From the NCBI RefSeq assembly GCF_014648695.1, contig NZ_BMRP01000048.1, positions 1-46,836 of the forward strand: DNA of 46,836 nucleotides, written 5' to 3'. Positions 14,330-22,699 of the stretch are shown one piece after another. The stretch is from Streptomyces albospinus (GTDB lineage: Bacteria > Actinomycetota > Actinomycetes > Streptomycetales > Streptomycetaceae). Position 1 is the first letter of the stretch. Every line of letters starts with the position of its first letter. The position numbers and the translations under genes were made by a program. Under the pieces are notes generated by a model. That model worked only from the letters and a program-made list of their open reading frames with translations. It made no database searches and was not told where the DNA came from.

Positions 14330-16543
14330 ATGTCCATTTCCACTGATCACTCCGTCCTGCCCGCGTTCGACGAGCAGCCCGCTCCCGACGTGGCCGAGGC
14401 GGCAGAGCCCGAGACGGCCGCTGCCGGCGCCGACACCGTGACGTTCGCGGACCTCGGGCTGCCCGAGGGCGTCGTCCGCAAGCTCGCGCAGAACGGTGTC
14501 ACCACCCCGTTCCCGATCCAGGCCGCGACCATCCCGGACGCGCTGGCCGGCAAGGACATCCTCGGCCGGGGCCGCACCGGCTCCGGCAAGACCCTCTCCT
14601 TCGGTCTGCCGACCCTGGCCCGGCTGGCCGGTGGCCACACCGACAAGAAGAAGCCGCGCGCGGTCATCCTCACCCCGACCCGTGAGCTCGCGATGCAGGT
14701 CGCGGACGCCCTCCAGCCGTACGGCGACGTCCTCGGCCTGAAGATGAAGGTCGTCTGCGGCGGTACGTCCATGGGCAACCAGATCTACGCCCTGGAGCGC
14801 GGCGTCGACATCCTCGTCGCCACCCCGGGCCGGCTGCGCGACATCATCAACCGCGGTGCCTGCTCCCTGGAGGACGTCCAGGTCGCCGTCCTCGACGAGG
14901 CCGACCAGATGTCCGACCTGGGCTTCCTGCCCGAGGTCACCGAGCTGCTGGACCAGGTGCCCGAGGGCGGCCAGCGGATGCTGTTCTCGGCCACGATGGA
15001 GAACGAGATCTCCACGCTCGTGAAGCGCTACCTGACCGACCCGGTCAGCCACGAGGTCGACAGCGCCCAGGGCAACGTCACCACCATGACCCACCACGTC
15101 CTCGTCGTGAAGCCGAAGGACAAGGCACCGGTCACCGCCGCCATCGCCGCCCGCAAGGGCCGCACGATCATCTTCGTCCGCACCCAGCTGGGCGCCGACC
15201 GGATCGCCGAGCAGCTCGTCGAGGCGGGCGTGAAGGCGGACGCGCTGCACGGCGGGATGACCCAGGGCGCGCGCACCCGCGTCCTCGCCGACTTCAAGGA
15301 CGGCTACGTCAACGCGCTGGTCGCCACCGACGTCGCCGCCCGCGGTATCCACGTCGACGGCATCGACCTGGTCCTGAACGTCGACCCGGCCGGCGACCAC
15401 AAGGACTACCTGCACCGCTCGGGCCGTACCGCCCGCGCCGGCCAGTCCGGCACCGTCGTCTCCCTGTCGCTGCCGCACCAGCGCCGGCAGATCTTCCGCC
15501 TGATGGAGGACGCGGGCGTGGACGCCTCGCGCCACATCGTCGGCGGCGCCGGTACCTTCGACGACGACGTCGCCCAGATCACCGGCGCGCGCTCGCTCAC
15601 CGAGGTCCAGGCCGAGTCGGCCAACAACTCCGCCAAGCAGGCGGAGCGCGAGGTCGGCGAGCTCACCCGCGAGCTGGAGCGGCTGCAGCGCCGCGCCGCC
15701 GAACTGCGCGAGGAGGCGGACCGGCTGACCGCCCGCGCCGCCCGCGAGCGCGGTGAGGACCCGGCGGAGGCGCTGGCGGCGACCGCCCAGGCCGCCGCGG
15801 AGGCGGTGGCCGAGGCCGCGGCGGCGGTGCCCGAGCAGGCGACGGGCGAGCGCCGGTCCGCCGACCGCCGCGACGAGCGGGGCAACTTCGAGCGCCGGGA
15901 GCGCCGTGACGACCGGCGCGACGACCGTCGTGACGAGCGTTCCGGTGGCCGTTCCTTCGAGCGCCGTGACGACCGCGGTGGCTTCGGCCGGGACCGTGAC
16001 CGGGACCGTCGCGACGAGCGTTCCGGCGGCCGTTCCTTCGAGCGCCGCGACGACCGCCGCGACGACCGGGGCGGCTTCCAGCGCGACCGCCGTGACGAGC
16101 GCCGTGACGACCGCGGTGGCTTCGGCCGGGACCGCGACCGGGACCGTCGCGACGACCGCTTCGGCGGCCGTTCCTTCGAGCGCCGTGACGACCGCGGCGG
16201 CTTCGGCCGGGACCGCGACCGCCGCGACGAGCGCTCCGGTGGGCGGTCGTTCGAGCGCCGCGACGACCGGGGCTTCAACCGCGACCGCGGCGACCGCGGC
16301 GACCGTCCGGCCCGCCCGTTCAACCGCGACGACCGCTCCGGCGGGCGCGCCTCCGGCGGTTACCGCTCCGGTGGCGGCGACCGCCCCTTCAACCGCGACG
16401 ACCGCTCCGGCGGCCGTCCGTCTTCCGGCGGCGACCGCGGCGACCGTCCGTACGGCCGGCGTGACGACCACCGCGGCTCGGGCAGCGCGGCCGGCTCCTT
16501 CGGCCGCCGCGAGGACAAGCCGCGCTGGAAGCGCAACGGCTGA
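14330..16543 (+). CDS. DEAD-box RNA helicase with Arg/Asp-rich C-terminal tail
   Basis: A 737-residue ATP-dependent RNA helicase. The Q motif (TTPFPIQ, about 58-64) comes first, then Walker A GRTGSGKT (81-88), PTRELA (116-121), DEAD (189-192), SAT (220-222) and HRSGRTARAG. These cover both RecA-like domains up to about residue 390. A coiled-coil-like acidic/basic stretch follows, then from about residue 504 a highly repetitive tail made of RRDDRRDE, GGRSFERRDDRGG and FGRDRDRDRR units. Such RGG/RD tails bind RNA and promote condensation. The family works in ribosome assembly and mRNA turnover, often in the cold. Start ATG 14330 (MSISTDHSVL) fits the ribosome site at 14311-14316. A strong terminator follows. 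Confidence 0.95.
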   Translation: MSISTDHSVLPAFDEQPAPDVAEAAEPETAAAGADTVTFADLGLPEGVVRKLAQNGVTTPFPIQAATIPDALAGKDILGRGRTGSGKTLSFGLPTLARLAGGHTDKKKPRAVILTPTRELAMQVADALQPYGDVLGLKMKVVCGGTSMGNQIYALERGVDILVATPGRLRDIINRGACSLEDVQVAVLDEADQMSDLGFLPEVTELLDQVPEGGQRMLFSATMENEISTLVKRYLTDPVSHEVDSAQGNVTTMTHHVLVVKPKDKAPVTAAIAARKGRTIIFVRTQLGADRIAEQLVEAGVKADALHGGMTQGARTRVLADFKDGYVNALVATDVAARGIHVDGIDLVLNVDPAGDHKDYLHRSGRTARAGQSGTVVSLSLPHQRRQIFRLMEDAGVDASRHIVGGAGTFDDDVAQITGARSLTEVQAESANNSAKQAEREVGELTRELERLQRRAAELREEADRLTARAARERGEDPAEALAATAQAAAEAVAEAAAAVPEQATGERRSADRRDERGNFERRERRDDRRDDRRDERSGGRSFERRDDRGGFGRDRDRDRRDERSGGRSFERRDDRRDDRGGFQRDRRDERRDDRGGFGRDRDRDRRDDRFGGRSFERRDDRGGFGRDRDRRDERSGGRSFERRDDRGFNRDRGDRGDRPARPFNRDDRSGGRASGGYRSGGGDRPFNRDDRSGGRPSSGGDRGDRPYGRRDDHRGSGSAAGSFGRREDKPRWKRNG

Positions 16544-16581
16544 TCCCCGAAGCGCGACGGCCGATATTCGGCCATAGCTCC

Positions 16582-16623
16582 CGCAGGGCCCGTACGGTGC
16601 GCAAGTGCCGTACGGGCCCTGCG
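16582..16623 (+). terminator. Terminator of the DEAD-box helicase gene
   Basis: CGCAGGGCCCGTACGG (16582-16597) pairs perfectly over 16 bp with CCGTACGGGCCCTGCG (16608-16623), with a 10-nt loop. It begins 38 nt after the stop codon. No T tract is present. Confidence 0.8.
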
Positions 16624-16841
16624 CGTTGGCGCAGGTGGCGGCGTAGGGGCGGGCGGGTGCGGCAGCTCGGTGACGGCCCGCGCGCTCGCCCGGGCCGGCT
16701 CCGGCGAGCCCGTACGGGAAGCGTGCGGGACGGCTGTTTCGGGCCTCTCGCGGCACGCGGGACACCGCGGCTCGGCCGACGGCGGCGCGCCGCTGATTGG
16801 CCGGATAGCCCATGCCTTCGGGCTGCGGGACGTCCTCGGGC

Positions 16842-16847
16842 TATGCT
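16842..16847 (+). promoter_or_regulatory. -10 element of tRNA-Lys promoter
   Basis: TATGCT (16842-16847) ends 9 nt before the mature tRNA 5' end, so the primary transcript would begin almost at the tRNA. It is the same hexamer as in the Glu-Asp-Phe cluster promoter. The -35 region is poor. Confidence 0.4.
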
Positions 16848-16856
16848 GCTCGGTGC

Positions 16857-16929
16857 GGGCCATTAGCTCAATTGGCAGAGCAGTGGACTTTTAATCCATT
16901 GGTTCAGGGTTCGAGCCCCTGATGGCCCA
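16857..16929 (+). tRNA. tRNA-Lys (TTT)
   Basis: Acceptor GGGCCAT/ATGGCCC; D-arm GCTCAATTGGCAGAGC; anticodon stem GTGGA/TCCAT with loop CTTTTAA gives anticodon TTT; T-arm CAGGGTTCGAGCCCCTG; discriminator A; CCA not encoded. It is a single-gene unit. Confidence 0.97.
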
Positions 16930-16971
16930 CCGCATCCCTCGCAGGACAGGCCGCCTGACCTGCGGTTCAGT

Positions 16972-17010
16972 GCCCCGACCGGACATCACCGGCCGGGGCG
17001 CTTCGCTTTT
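16972..17010 (+). terminator. Terminator after tRNA-Lys
   Basis: GCCCCGACCGG (16972-16982) pairs with CCGGCCGGGGC (16989-16999) with a single A-C mismatch, followed by GCTTCGCTTTT. It ends the tRNA-Lys transcript 43 nt downstream. Beyond it, 17011-17266 shows no gene and should contain the promoter of the phosphatase gene. Confidence 0.75.
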
Positions 17011-17266
17011 CCTGTCCCATGCGTGCGCGATGCGCGAGCGGACGGCGTGGCAGGCGCCGCGTCAGATACCGGGCGGGCGCGGCGAATGCGGTGCGCGGCG
17101 GCGCCCCCGTATTGACCCGTCCGGCCGCCGAGGACTCGCCGCTCGGCTTCCGTACCGGCAAGCCTTGGGGGACGGTGTTCGTTCGTCGGCACGAGAGGGT
17201 GCCCCGCGGAGGGGGAGCCTGTACGGGGCGCGGCCGGGCGGACGGAGTGGGAAGAGGCCGGTGCGG

Positions 17267-18406
17267 ATGCGTCGAGGCGGCAGAAACCGCACGGGCGACC
17301 GGGAGAGGCGGGCGCGCCGGGAACAGATGTCCCCGCTCGGTCGACGCCTGGCGCGCTGGCTGCCCGCCGCGCTGATCGTCGGCGGCGTGGTCTTCGACTT
17401 CGTCACGCCGCCCCAGTACACCGCGGCTCCGTTCCTCTCCGCGGCTCCCCTGGTGGCGGCCCCCCTCTACACCCTGCGGGCCACCGCCGTCACCGTCGTG
17501 GCCGCCGTCCTCAGCGAGATCTGGGTCGTGACGTACCACGGCGAGAAGGACTACTACGAGTCGGTGACCGAGGCGGTCACGGTCGTCGTGGTGGCGCTGC
17601 TGGCGCTGGGTATCAACCGGGTCGTGCGGTTGAGCGACGCCCGGCTGGCCTCCGTACGGGATGTCTCGGAGGCCGCCCAGCGGGCCGTGCTGCCCGCGCC
17701 GCCGGAACAGTTGGCCGGGTTCTCGGTCGCCGCGCGCTACGTGGGCGCGCGGGCCGATGCCCGGATCGGCGGCGATCTCTACGCGGTGCAGGACACCCCG
17801 TACGGGGTGCGGATGATCGTCGGCGATGTGCGGGGCAAGGGCCTGGAGGCGGTGGAGGCGGCGGCGGTCGTCATCGGTGCCTTCCGGGAGGCGGCGGAGC
17901 AGGAGGCCACCCTGGAGGCGGTGGCGGGCCGGCTGGAACGCGCGCTCAAACGGGAGGGCGGGCGCCGCGACGGGCCCGACCGGCACGAGGGCTTCACCAC
18001 CGCCGTACTGGCGGAGATCCCCGCCGACGACCGGGCCGTGGTGCGCGTCCTGAACCGCGGCCACCCGGCCCCTCTGCTTCTCACCCCGGACGGCGGCCTA
18101 CGGGAGCTGATGCCCACCTCGCCCGCGCTGCCGCTGGGGTTGAGCGATGTGGCCGGCTGGCCGGACCGCTCGGACGAGACGTTCTTCCCGGCCGGGGCGC
18201 TGCTGCTCCTGTTCACCGACGGGGTGACCGAGGCCCGGGACCTGCTGGGCCGGTTCTACGACCCCTGCTGCCGGTTGCGCGGCCGGCACTTCGCCGGGCC
18301 CGACGACCTCCTGGAACTGGTTCTTGAGGATGTCGCCCGGCACGCGGGCGGGGCGCCGGCGGACGACATGGCACTCCTGGCGGTGCAGCGGCCCCTGGGG
18401 GGATAG
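17267..18406 (+). CDS. Membrane PP2C-type (SpoIIE) serine phosphatase
   Basis: A 379-residue protein. An Arg-rich start precedes four hydrophobic segments (about residues 35-125: WLPAALIVGGVVFDF, FLSAAPLVAAPLY, VTVVAAVLSEIWV, VTVVVVALLALGI). A SpoIIE/RsbU-type PP2C domain fills the rest, with metal-binding motifs DARIGGDLY, VGDVRGKG, NRGHPAPLL, LFTDGVTEARD and the final ADDMALL. Such enzymes dephosphorylate anti-anti-sigma factors using Mn/Mg, releasing sigma factors; the membrane part may sense a signal. ATG 17267 is preferred over GTG 17261, because the GGAAGAGG site at 17250-17257 is then 9 nt away. No partner anti-sigma gene is adjacent, so the target is unknown. It converges with the DUF2332 gene 32 nt downstream. 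Confidence 0.92.
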   Translation: MRRGGRNRTGDRERRARREQMSPLGRRLARWLPAALIVGGVVFDFVTPPQYTAAPFLSAAPLVAAPLYTLRATAVTVVAAVLSEIWVVTYHGEKDYYESVTEAVTVVVVALLALGINRVVRLSDARLASVRDVSEAAQRAVLPAPPEQLAGFSVAARYVGARADARIGGDLYAVQDTPYGVRMIVGDVRGKGLEAVEAAAVVIGAFREAAEQEATLEAVAGRLERALKREGGRRDGPDRHEGFTTAVLAEIPADDRAVVRVLNRGHPAPLLLTPDGGLRELMPTSPALPLGLSDVAGWPDRSDETFFPAGALLLLFTDGVTEARDLLGRFYDPCCRLRGRHFAGPDDLLELVLEDVARHAGGAPADDMALLAVQRPLGG

Positions 18407-18438
18407 GGCCGCCGCCGCGCGTCCTGCGGACTCCCGAT

Positions 18439-19644
18439 TCACCGGAGCGGGGGCCGGAGCCAGTGCAGGCTCCGGCCGTGCGGTCCGGTGAGGGCGACCG
18501 GGCGCTCGTCCAGCGCGAGCGTCAGCGGCAGCGCGTCCTGTGGGCCGAGGGATGCGTGTTCCGGTGCGGTAATCCAGGGCAGCACGCTGTGGTGCTCCTG
18601 GGAGATCCAGTGCCCGCCGCCGTCCCGCTCGGCGAGCAGCGACCGCACCTGCCGCGCGAACTCCTCGCGCCGGGCGGGAGGAAGGCAGGCCAGTACGGTG
18701 CTGTGGAAGACGACGAGCGTGGCCTCCGGCGGCGCCTGGGCGGCCAGCGCCGGCAGTTCGTCGACCAGGTCGCCGCGCACGATACGGGGGCGGGGCACCG
18801 GCCGTACCGCCTCGACGGCCGCCGACAGCCGCGCCGTGCGGTCCGCGTCCCCCGGCCATACGAGGGCCTGGAGCCAGCGGAGGTCGTCCGGCTCCCCGAC
18901 CGGGTCGAGCGGGTTCAGGCCGATACCGGCGCGCCAGACGATGTCGGGGAGCGCACCGGGCGGGACCGCGCCGTCGTTCCCGGCGCCCGCCGCCCCGCTC
19001 GTACGGCAGGTGAAGGTCACGGGGCTGTCCGGGGCGCCGGCCTCCCTGTACGGCGTCCCGTGGGGGCCGGCGGCGTCCGGCCCGGAACCGGAAGAGGGAC
19101 CCGAACCGGAAGAGGGGCCGGTACCGGAAGAGGGGCCGGAACCTTCCGCTTCCTGTCCGACGTAGCGGTAGCGGTAGCGGTCCGGGTGCAGGCACAACCC
19201 GGCCGAGGCGCCGACCTCCAGGAGGGCCAGCGGCTGCGGCAGGCGGGCGAGCAGCGGCAGCAGGGTGGCGCAACGGGCCGGTTCGTCGGTCTGGGCGGCG
19301 CGGCGCATGATCACCGCGCGGACCTCGTCCCAGTGCCGGATCGTCCACTCGCGCCAGCGCCCGTAGGCCGCCTCGCCGCGCGGGCCCAACTCCGCGTGCG
19401 GGCCGTCGAGATAGCGGACCGCGGCGAGCAGCAGACTCGGCTGCTGCTTGTCGCCGGCGGGCAGCGAGCCCGACAGCAGGCCGCAGAATTCGGCGTCCTG
19501 GCTGATCCGTGCGGTCAACTCTTCGTGGGGGGCGGAGCGTCCCCGCGCCTCGTGCCGGGAGAACTCCCCGTGCCGATTCGCCACTGCCCGAGCGCTGTTG
19601 ACGGTGTTCCCGGCGTTCCCGGTGTTCACGACGTTGACGACCAT
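18439..19644 (-). CDS. DUF2332 family protein
   Basis: A 401-residue cytosolic protein of the DUF2332 family, function unknown. Typical motifs are the YGRWREWTIRH-like helix, LLEVGASAGLCLHPDRYRY (about residues 140-160, resembling a methyltransferase SAM-binding loop), DIVWRAGIGLNPLD and VVFHSTVLACLP. The loop suggests a Rossmann-type methyltransferase relative; catalysis is unproven. A Ser/Gly/Pro insert (about residues 169-187) is encoded by an 18-bp tandem repeat and probably varies between strains. The N-terminus (VVNVVNTGNAGNTVN) is also repetitive. The ATG has no ribosome site, but TACCGT (19651-19656 on the minus strand) is a -10-like element 6 nt upstream, so a leaderless message is possible. 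Confidence 0.85.
   Translation of the reverse strand: MVVNVVNTGNAGNTVNSARAVANRHGEFSRHEARGRSAPHEELTARISQDAEFCGLLSGSLPAGDKQQPSLLLAAVRYLDGPHAELGPRGEAAYGRWREWTIRHWDEVRAVIMRRAAQTDEPARCATLLPLLARLPQPLALLEVGASAGLCLHPDRYRYRYVGQEAEGSGPSSGTGPSSGSGPSSGSGPDAAGPHGTPYREAGAPDSPVTFTCRTSGAAGAGNDGAVPPGALPDIVWRAGIGLNPLDPVGEPDDLRWLQALVWPGDADRTARLSAAVEAVRPVPRPRIVRGDLVDELPALAAQAPPEATLVVFHSTVLACLPPARREEFARQVRSLLAERDGGGHWISQEHHSVLPWITAPEHASLGPQDALPLTLALDERPVALTGPHGRSLHWLRPPLR
19084..19137. repeat. 18-bp tandem repeat inside the DUF2332 gene
   Basis: Three near-identical 18-bp units (GGAACCGGAAGAGGG plus 3 nt) and a partial fourth encode SGSGPS/SGTGPS-like hexapeptides. In-frame unit length means copy-number change would not break the gene. 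Confidence 0.8.
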
Positions 19645-20055
19645 GATCCGACGGTACTGCTCTCACGCTCCGTGTTCGCGGGGCATCCCTCCGCATAACA
19701 ACTGACACACCATCACCGCAAGATCATGTGGCGCGGTGCCGGCGACTCGCCCTGCTTGCGCCTGCGCTGGTGGCAAAAGTCCATGCCACAGCTCGTACGG
19801 AGCGCAGGCAAAACCCGTGCGGATTCGCGGGAACGCTTGGTATTCCGCCGCCGTCTCTATTACTGTCCGATAACGGAGCGCGGTTGTCCCAGCCGTCGCC
19901 AGTGGCGGCACCGCGCGCCGACGCCGAATCCCGTATGCGCTGTTTCCGTATGTCCAGCACCGTTCCGCATCACTCCGAACTGCTCGCGCGCGCCCGTCTA
20001 CAGGGCCGTAAGGAGCCGTGAAGAGCCGTACGGAAATGCACGTCACTGCACAGGG
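19645..20055. other. Intergenic region upstream of the riboswitch
   Basis: About 410 nt without a credible gene. It must contain the promoter driving the riboswitch-M23 peptidase transcript and the promoter of the divergent DUF2332 gene. Locally AT-richer patches occur near 19855-19880 and 19960-19990, but no -35/-10 pair is convincing. Confidence 0.4.
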
Positions 20056-20222
20056 TCGCCCGACGGGGCGCACCTGAATCCGCCGTATCTGCCTGGAATT
20101 GCGCAGCACCGTGCCAAGGGAACCGGGGAACCACCACCTTGGGGTGAATCGGACGCCTCTCGCCAGGGGGCGCCCGTAGGAGACCTTCCTGCTCCGAACC
20201 CGTCAGCTAACCCGGTAGGCGA
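20056..20222 (+). promoter_or_regulatory. ydaO/yuaA-type c-di-AMP riboswitch
   Basis: The conserved blocks are all present in order: GAACCGGGGAACC (20120-20132), CTTGGGGTGAATC (20138-20150) and the hallmark 3' block CCGAACCCGTCAGCTAACCC followed by GGTAGGCG (20194-20221). The outer P1 stem can form between TCGCC (20056-20060) and GGCGA (20218-20222). In actinobacteria this RNA binds cyclic di-AMP and turns off genes for cell-wall hydrolases and ion or osmolyte handling. Here it lies 25 nt upstream of an M23 peptidase gene, with the ribosome site immediately after the aptamer. Confidence 0.95.
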
Positions 20223-20247
20223 GAAGGAAGGAAAGGAGTGCGCCCCC

Positions 20248-21471
20248 GTGGCGTCCAACAGGCCCGCCCCACACGCCCCGTCCGCCTACGACTTCGCCGG
20301 TCCGGGGCCCCGCGACGGCGCCCACGGCATTGATGGCTTCGCCGCTGATCTCCCCGAAGCGGGCGACGGGCGAGGCGCCTACGAAGACCCCGCCACCGCC
20401 CCGGGATTCGCCGCAGCCCAGGACGGCGTGTCCGGCGACTTCGAGGGCGACGGCCCCTGGGAGGAGTGGAACCCCACCGAGGAGTCCGTCCGCCCCGTCC
20501 GCGGCAAGCACCGGGTGGCCAAGCAGCGCAGCGGCGGACTCGCCCGCGGCGGAACGGTCCTGGGCGTCGGCGTCATCGCGGCGGTCGGCGCCGGAGGGAT
20601 GGCCACGGCCGAGGGCCGGCCGCCGGTGCCGATCTCGATGCCCGACCTCGGCGGGATGGCCGACGACCTCGCCGGCAAGCTCCCGGACGCCGCATCGCTG
20701 CCCGGCATCGGCTCGCTCCTCTCCGACGGCGGGGGCGCGAAAGCGTCGTCGGCCGCCGGTACGGACGCCCCGTCCGCCCCCGGAGCGGACCCGGCCACCT
20801 CGTCCGCCGGCACCTCCGGCCCCCTCTCCCGAGCGGGTGTGACCCACCACGAAGCCGCCCGGGGCGCGGACGCGGCCGAGGCGCTGCGCAGCCGGATCCT
20901 CCAGCAGGCCGATGCCCGGCAGGGCGCCGCGGACCGGGAAGCGCGCCAGACCGCGGAGCACTCGGCGATCCAGGAGGCTGCGAAGGACGCGACCGTGCAC
21001 CAGAAGACGGCGGAGCAGGCCGCTGCCGCCAAGAAGGAGGCGGCGGCCGAGGCCGCCCGCCTCGCCGAACTGGCGAAGAGCTTTGTCGTCCCGGTCTCCT
21101 CGTACACCCTCACCGCGAGCTTCGGGCAGGCCGGCGACCACTGGGCGGCGAACCACACCGGACAGGACTTCGCGGCGCCAACGGGCTCACTGGTCAAGGC
21201 GGTTCACTCCGGCACCATCACCAAGGCGGGCTGGGCCGGTCCGTACGGCTACCGCATCGTCCTCACCCTCGACGACGGCACCGAGCTCTGGTTCTGCCAT
21301 CTGTCCTCGATGGTGAAGACCTCCGGCAAGGTCACCACGGGGGACGTGATCGCCCGCGTCGGCGCCACCGGCAATGTCACCGGCCCGCACCTCCACCTGG
21401 AGGTGCGCCCGGACGCCGGCGCCCCGATAGACCCGATGCCGTGGCTGCGCGATCAGGGGGTCGGCGTCTGA
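20248..21471 (+). CDS. M23 family (LytM-type) cell-wall peptidase
   Basis: A 407-residue protein. A 95-residue polar head precedes a hydrophobic segment (GGTVLGVGVIAAVGAGGMA, about 108-126). A Ser/Ala-rich linker and an Ala/Glu coiled-coil helix (about 195-275) follow. The M23 domain is C-terminal, with zinc ligands in NHTGQDF (HxxxD) and GPHLHLEV (HxH). It cleaves peptidoglycan cross-bridges outside the membrane; the coiled coil may regulate access. GTG 20248 is fixed by AAGGAG at 20233-20238. The long N-terminal region before the membrane segment is unusual for a secreted protein and suggests an anchored one. Expression is expected to fall when c-di-AMP is high, through the upstream riboswitch. 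Confidence 0.93.
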   Translation: MASNRPAPHAPSAYDFAGPGPRDGAHGIDGFAADLPEAGDGRGAYEDPATAPGFAAAQDGVSGDFEGDGPWEEWNPTEESVRPVRGKHRVAKQRSGGLARGGTVLGVGVIAAVGAGGMATAEGRPPVPISMPDLGGMADDLAGKLPDAASLPGIGSLLSDGGGAKASSAAGTDAPSAPGADPATSSAGTSGPLSRAGVTHHEAARGADAAEALRSRILQQADARQGAADREARQTAEHSAIQEAAKDATVHQKTAEQAAAAKKEAAAEAARLAELAKSFVVPVSSYTLTASFGQAGDHWAANHTGQDFAAPTGSLVKAVHSGTITKAGWAGPYGYRIVLTLDDGTELWFCHLSSMVKTSGKVTTGDVIARVGATGNVTGPHLHLEVRPDAGAPIDPMPWLRDQGVGV

Positions 21472-21483
21472 CGTGCGGGCGCA

Positions 21484-21508
21484 CGCCCCCGTGGCATGCG
21501 CGGGGGCG
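21484..21508 (+). terminator. Terminator of the M23 peptidase gene
   Basis: CGCCCCCG (21484-21491) pairs with CGGGGGCG (21501-21508), 9-nt loop, 12 nt after the stop codon. No T tract. Confidence 0.55.
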
Positions 21509-21547
21509 GAATGCCCGGGCCACCCCGGGGCGTTGCGCCGGCGAGGC

Positions 21548-21606
21548 GTTGCGGTGACGAGGTGATCGTCGCGGTGACGAGGCGATCGTTGCGGCGACGG
21601 GCCGAC
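21548..21606. repeat. Three tandem 20-bp repeats before the aldo/keto reductase gene
   Basis: Units at 21548-21567, 21568-21587 and 21588-21606 share GTTGCGGTGACGAGGTGATC with 2-5 changes each. The 20-bp period is close to two helical turns, which would put equal faces on the same side of DNA. It may be an operator array or simple slippage. Confidence 0.6.
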
Positions 21607-21635
21607 GGCGGGCGGGAATAACTCCCCGCCCGCCG
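21606..21635. terminator. GC hairpin just upstream of the aldo/keto reductase gene
   Basis: CGGCGGGCGGG (21606-21616) pairs over 11 bp with CCCGCCCGCCG (21625-21635). It ends 15 nt before the ATG at 21651. It could be a second terminator for the peptidase gene, or a leader structure for the reductase. Confidence 0.5.
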
Positions 21636-21650
21636 GCGCTGAAACGCGGT

Positions 21651-22592
21651 ATGACCCACACCCCCAAGACCATCGGCTCGCTGTCCGTCTCCCCGCTCTC
21701 CCTCGGGGGCAATGTCTTCGGCTGGACCGCCGACGAGGCGGAGTCCTTCCGTGTGCTCGACGCGTACGTGGCCGGCGGGGGGAACTTCATCGATACTGCC
21801 GACGCGTACTCGGTGTGGGTGCCAGGCCACAAGGGCGGCGAGTCCGAGACCGTCATCGGCAACTGGCTCGCGTCCCGGGGCAACCGCGACGAGATCGTGA
21901 TCGCCACCAAGGTCGGCGCCCACCCCGATCTCAAGGGCCTGTCCGCCGCCACGATCAAGACCGCGGTCGACGAGTCCCTGACCCGTCTCCGTACGGACTA
22001 CATCGACCTCTACTACACCCACTACGACGACGAATCGGTCGAGGTGGCGGAGTTCCTGACCGTCCTCGACGAGCTCGTCCGCGCCGGCAAGGTCCGGGAG
22101 ATCGGCGCGTCCAACATCTCCGCGCAGCGCCTGGACGAGTCGCTGGCCTTCTCGGACCGCGAGGGCCTGGCCCGCTATGTCGCGATCCAGCCGCACTACA
22201 ACCTGGTCTCCCGTGACACCTACGAGGGCGAACTCGCCGATGTGGCCGCCCGCAACGGCGTTGCCGCGGTCCCGTATTTCGCCCTCGCCTCGGGCTTCCT
22301 GACCGGCAAGTACCGCCCGGGCGGCAGCGTCGACAGCGCCCGCGCCGGGAAGGCCGCCGAGTATCTGGCCACCGATCGGGGCCGGCGCGTCCTCCAGGCC
22401 CTCGACACGGTCGCCGCCGCCCACGGCGCCGAGCTCGCCACCGTCGCCCTGGCCTGGCTCGCCGCCCGGCCCACCGTCGCGGCCCCCATCGCCAGCGCCC
22501 GCAACGTCGCCCAGCTCCCGCCCCTCCTGGCCCACGCCGACCTCACCCTCACCGACGTCGAACTGGCCCTCCTCACCGAGGCATCGGCCTGA
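21651..22592 (+). CDS. Aldo/keto reductase
   Basis: A 313-residue NADPH-dependent aldo/keto reductase (TIM barrel). It carries the catalytic Asp/Tyr region (FIDTADAYSVW), Lys (IATKVGA) and His (YYTHYDD), and the phosphate-binding end IASARNVAQL. The physiological substrate cannot be read from sequence; relatives reduce small aldehydes and ketones. The ATG is supported by homology, since no strong ribosome site is visible (GAAACGCGGT precedes it) and a stable GC hairpin sits 15 nt upstream. It is probably monocistronic and unrelated to the second reductase at 23124. Confidence 0.92.
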   Translation: MTHTPKTIGSLSVSPLSLGGNVFGWTADEAESFRVLDAYVAGGGNFIDTADAYSVWVPGHKGGESETVIGNWLASRGNRDEIVIATKVGAHPDLKGLSAATIKTAVDESLTRLRTDYIDLYYTHYDDESVEVAEFLTVLDELVRAGKVREIGASNISAQRLDESLAFSDREGLARYVAIQPHYNLVSRDTYEGELADVAARNGVAAVPYFALASGFLTGKYRPGGSVDSARAGKAAEYLATDRGRRVLQALDTVAAAHGAELATVALAWLAARPTVAAPIASARNVAQLPPLLAHADLTLTDVELALLTEASA

Positions 22593-22699
22593 CGCCCGCT
22601 CCCCGACCCGGGAGGGCCGGGGCCGACAGCACCGGTGCGGGGCGGCAACCATCACCGCCCCGCACCACGGACACGACAACCCGGCCCCTGGGGGCGCCG

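Noticed and set aside
15840..16500. Repeated units in the helicase tail considered as a CRISPR array
   Set aside because: Units are short, in frame and lack unique spacers of constant length; they encode protein repeats.
14072..16813. A 913-residue Ala/Val-rich frame opposite the DEAD-box helicase
   Set aside because: Arises from the repetitive RD codons read backward; the sense protein has all helicase motifs.
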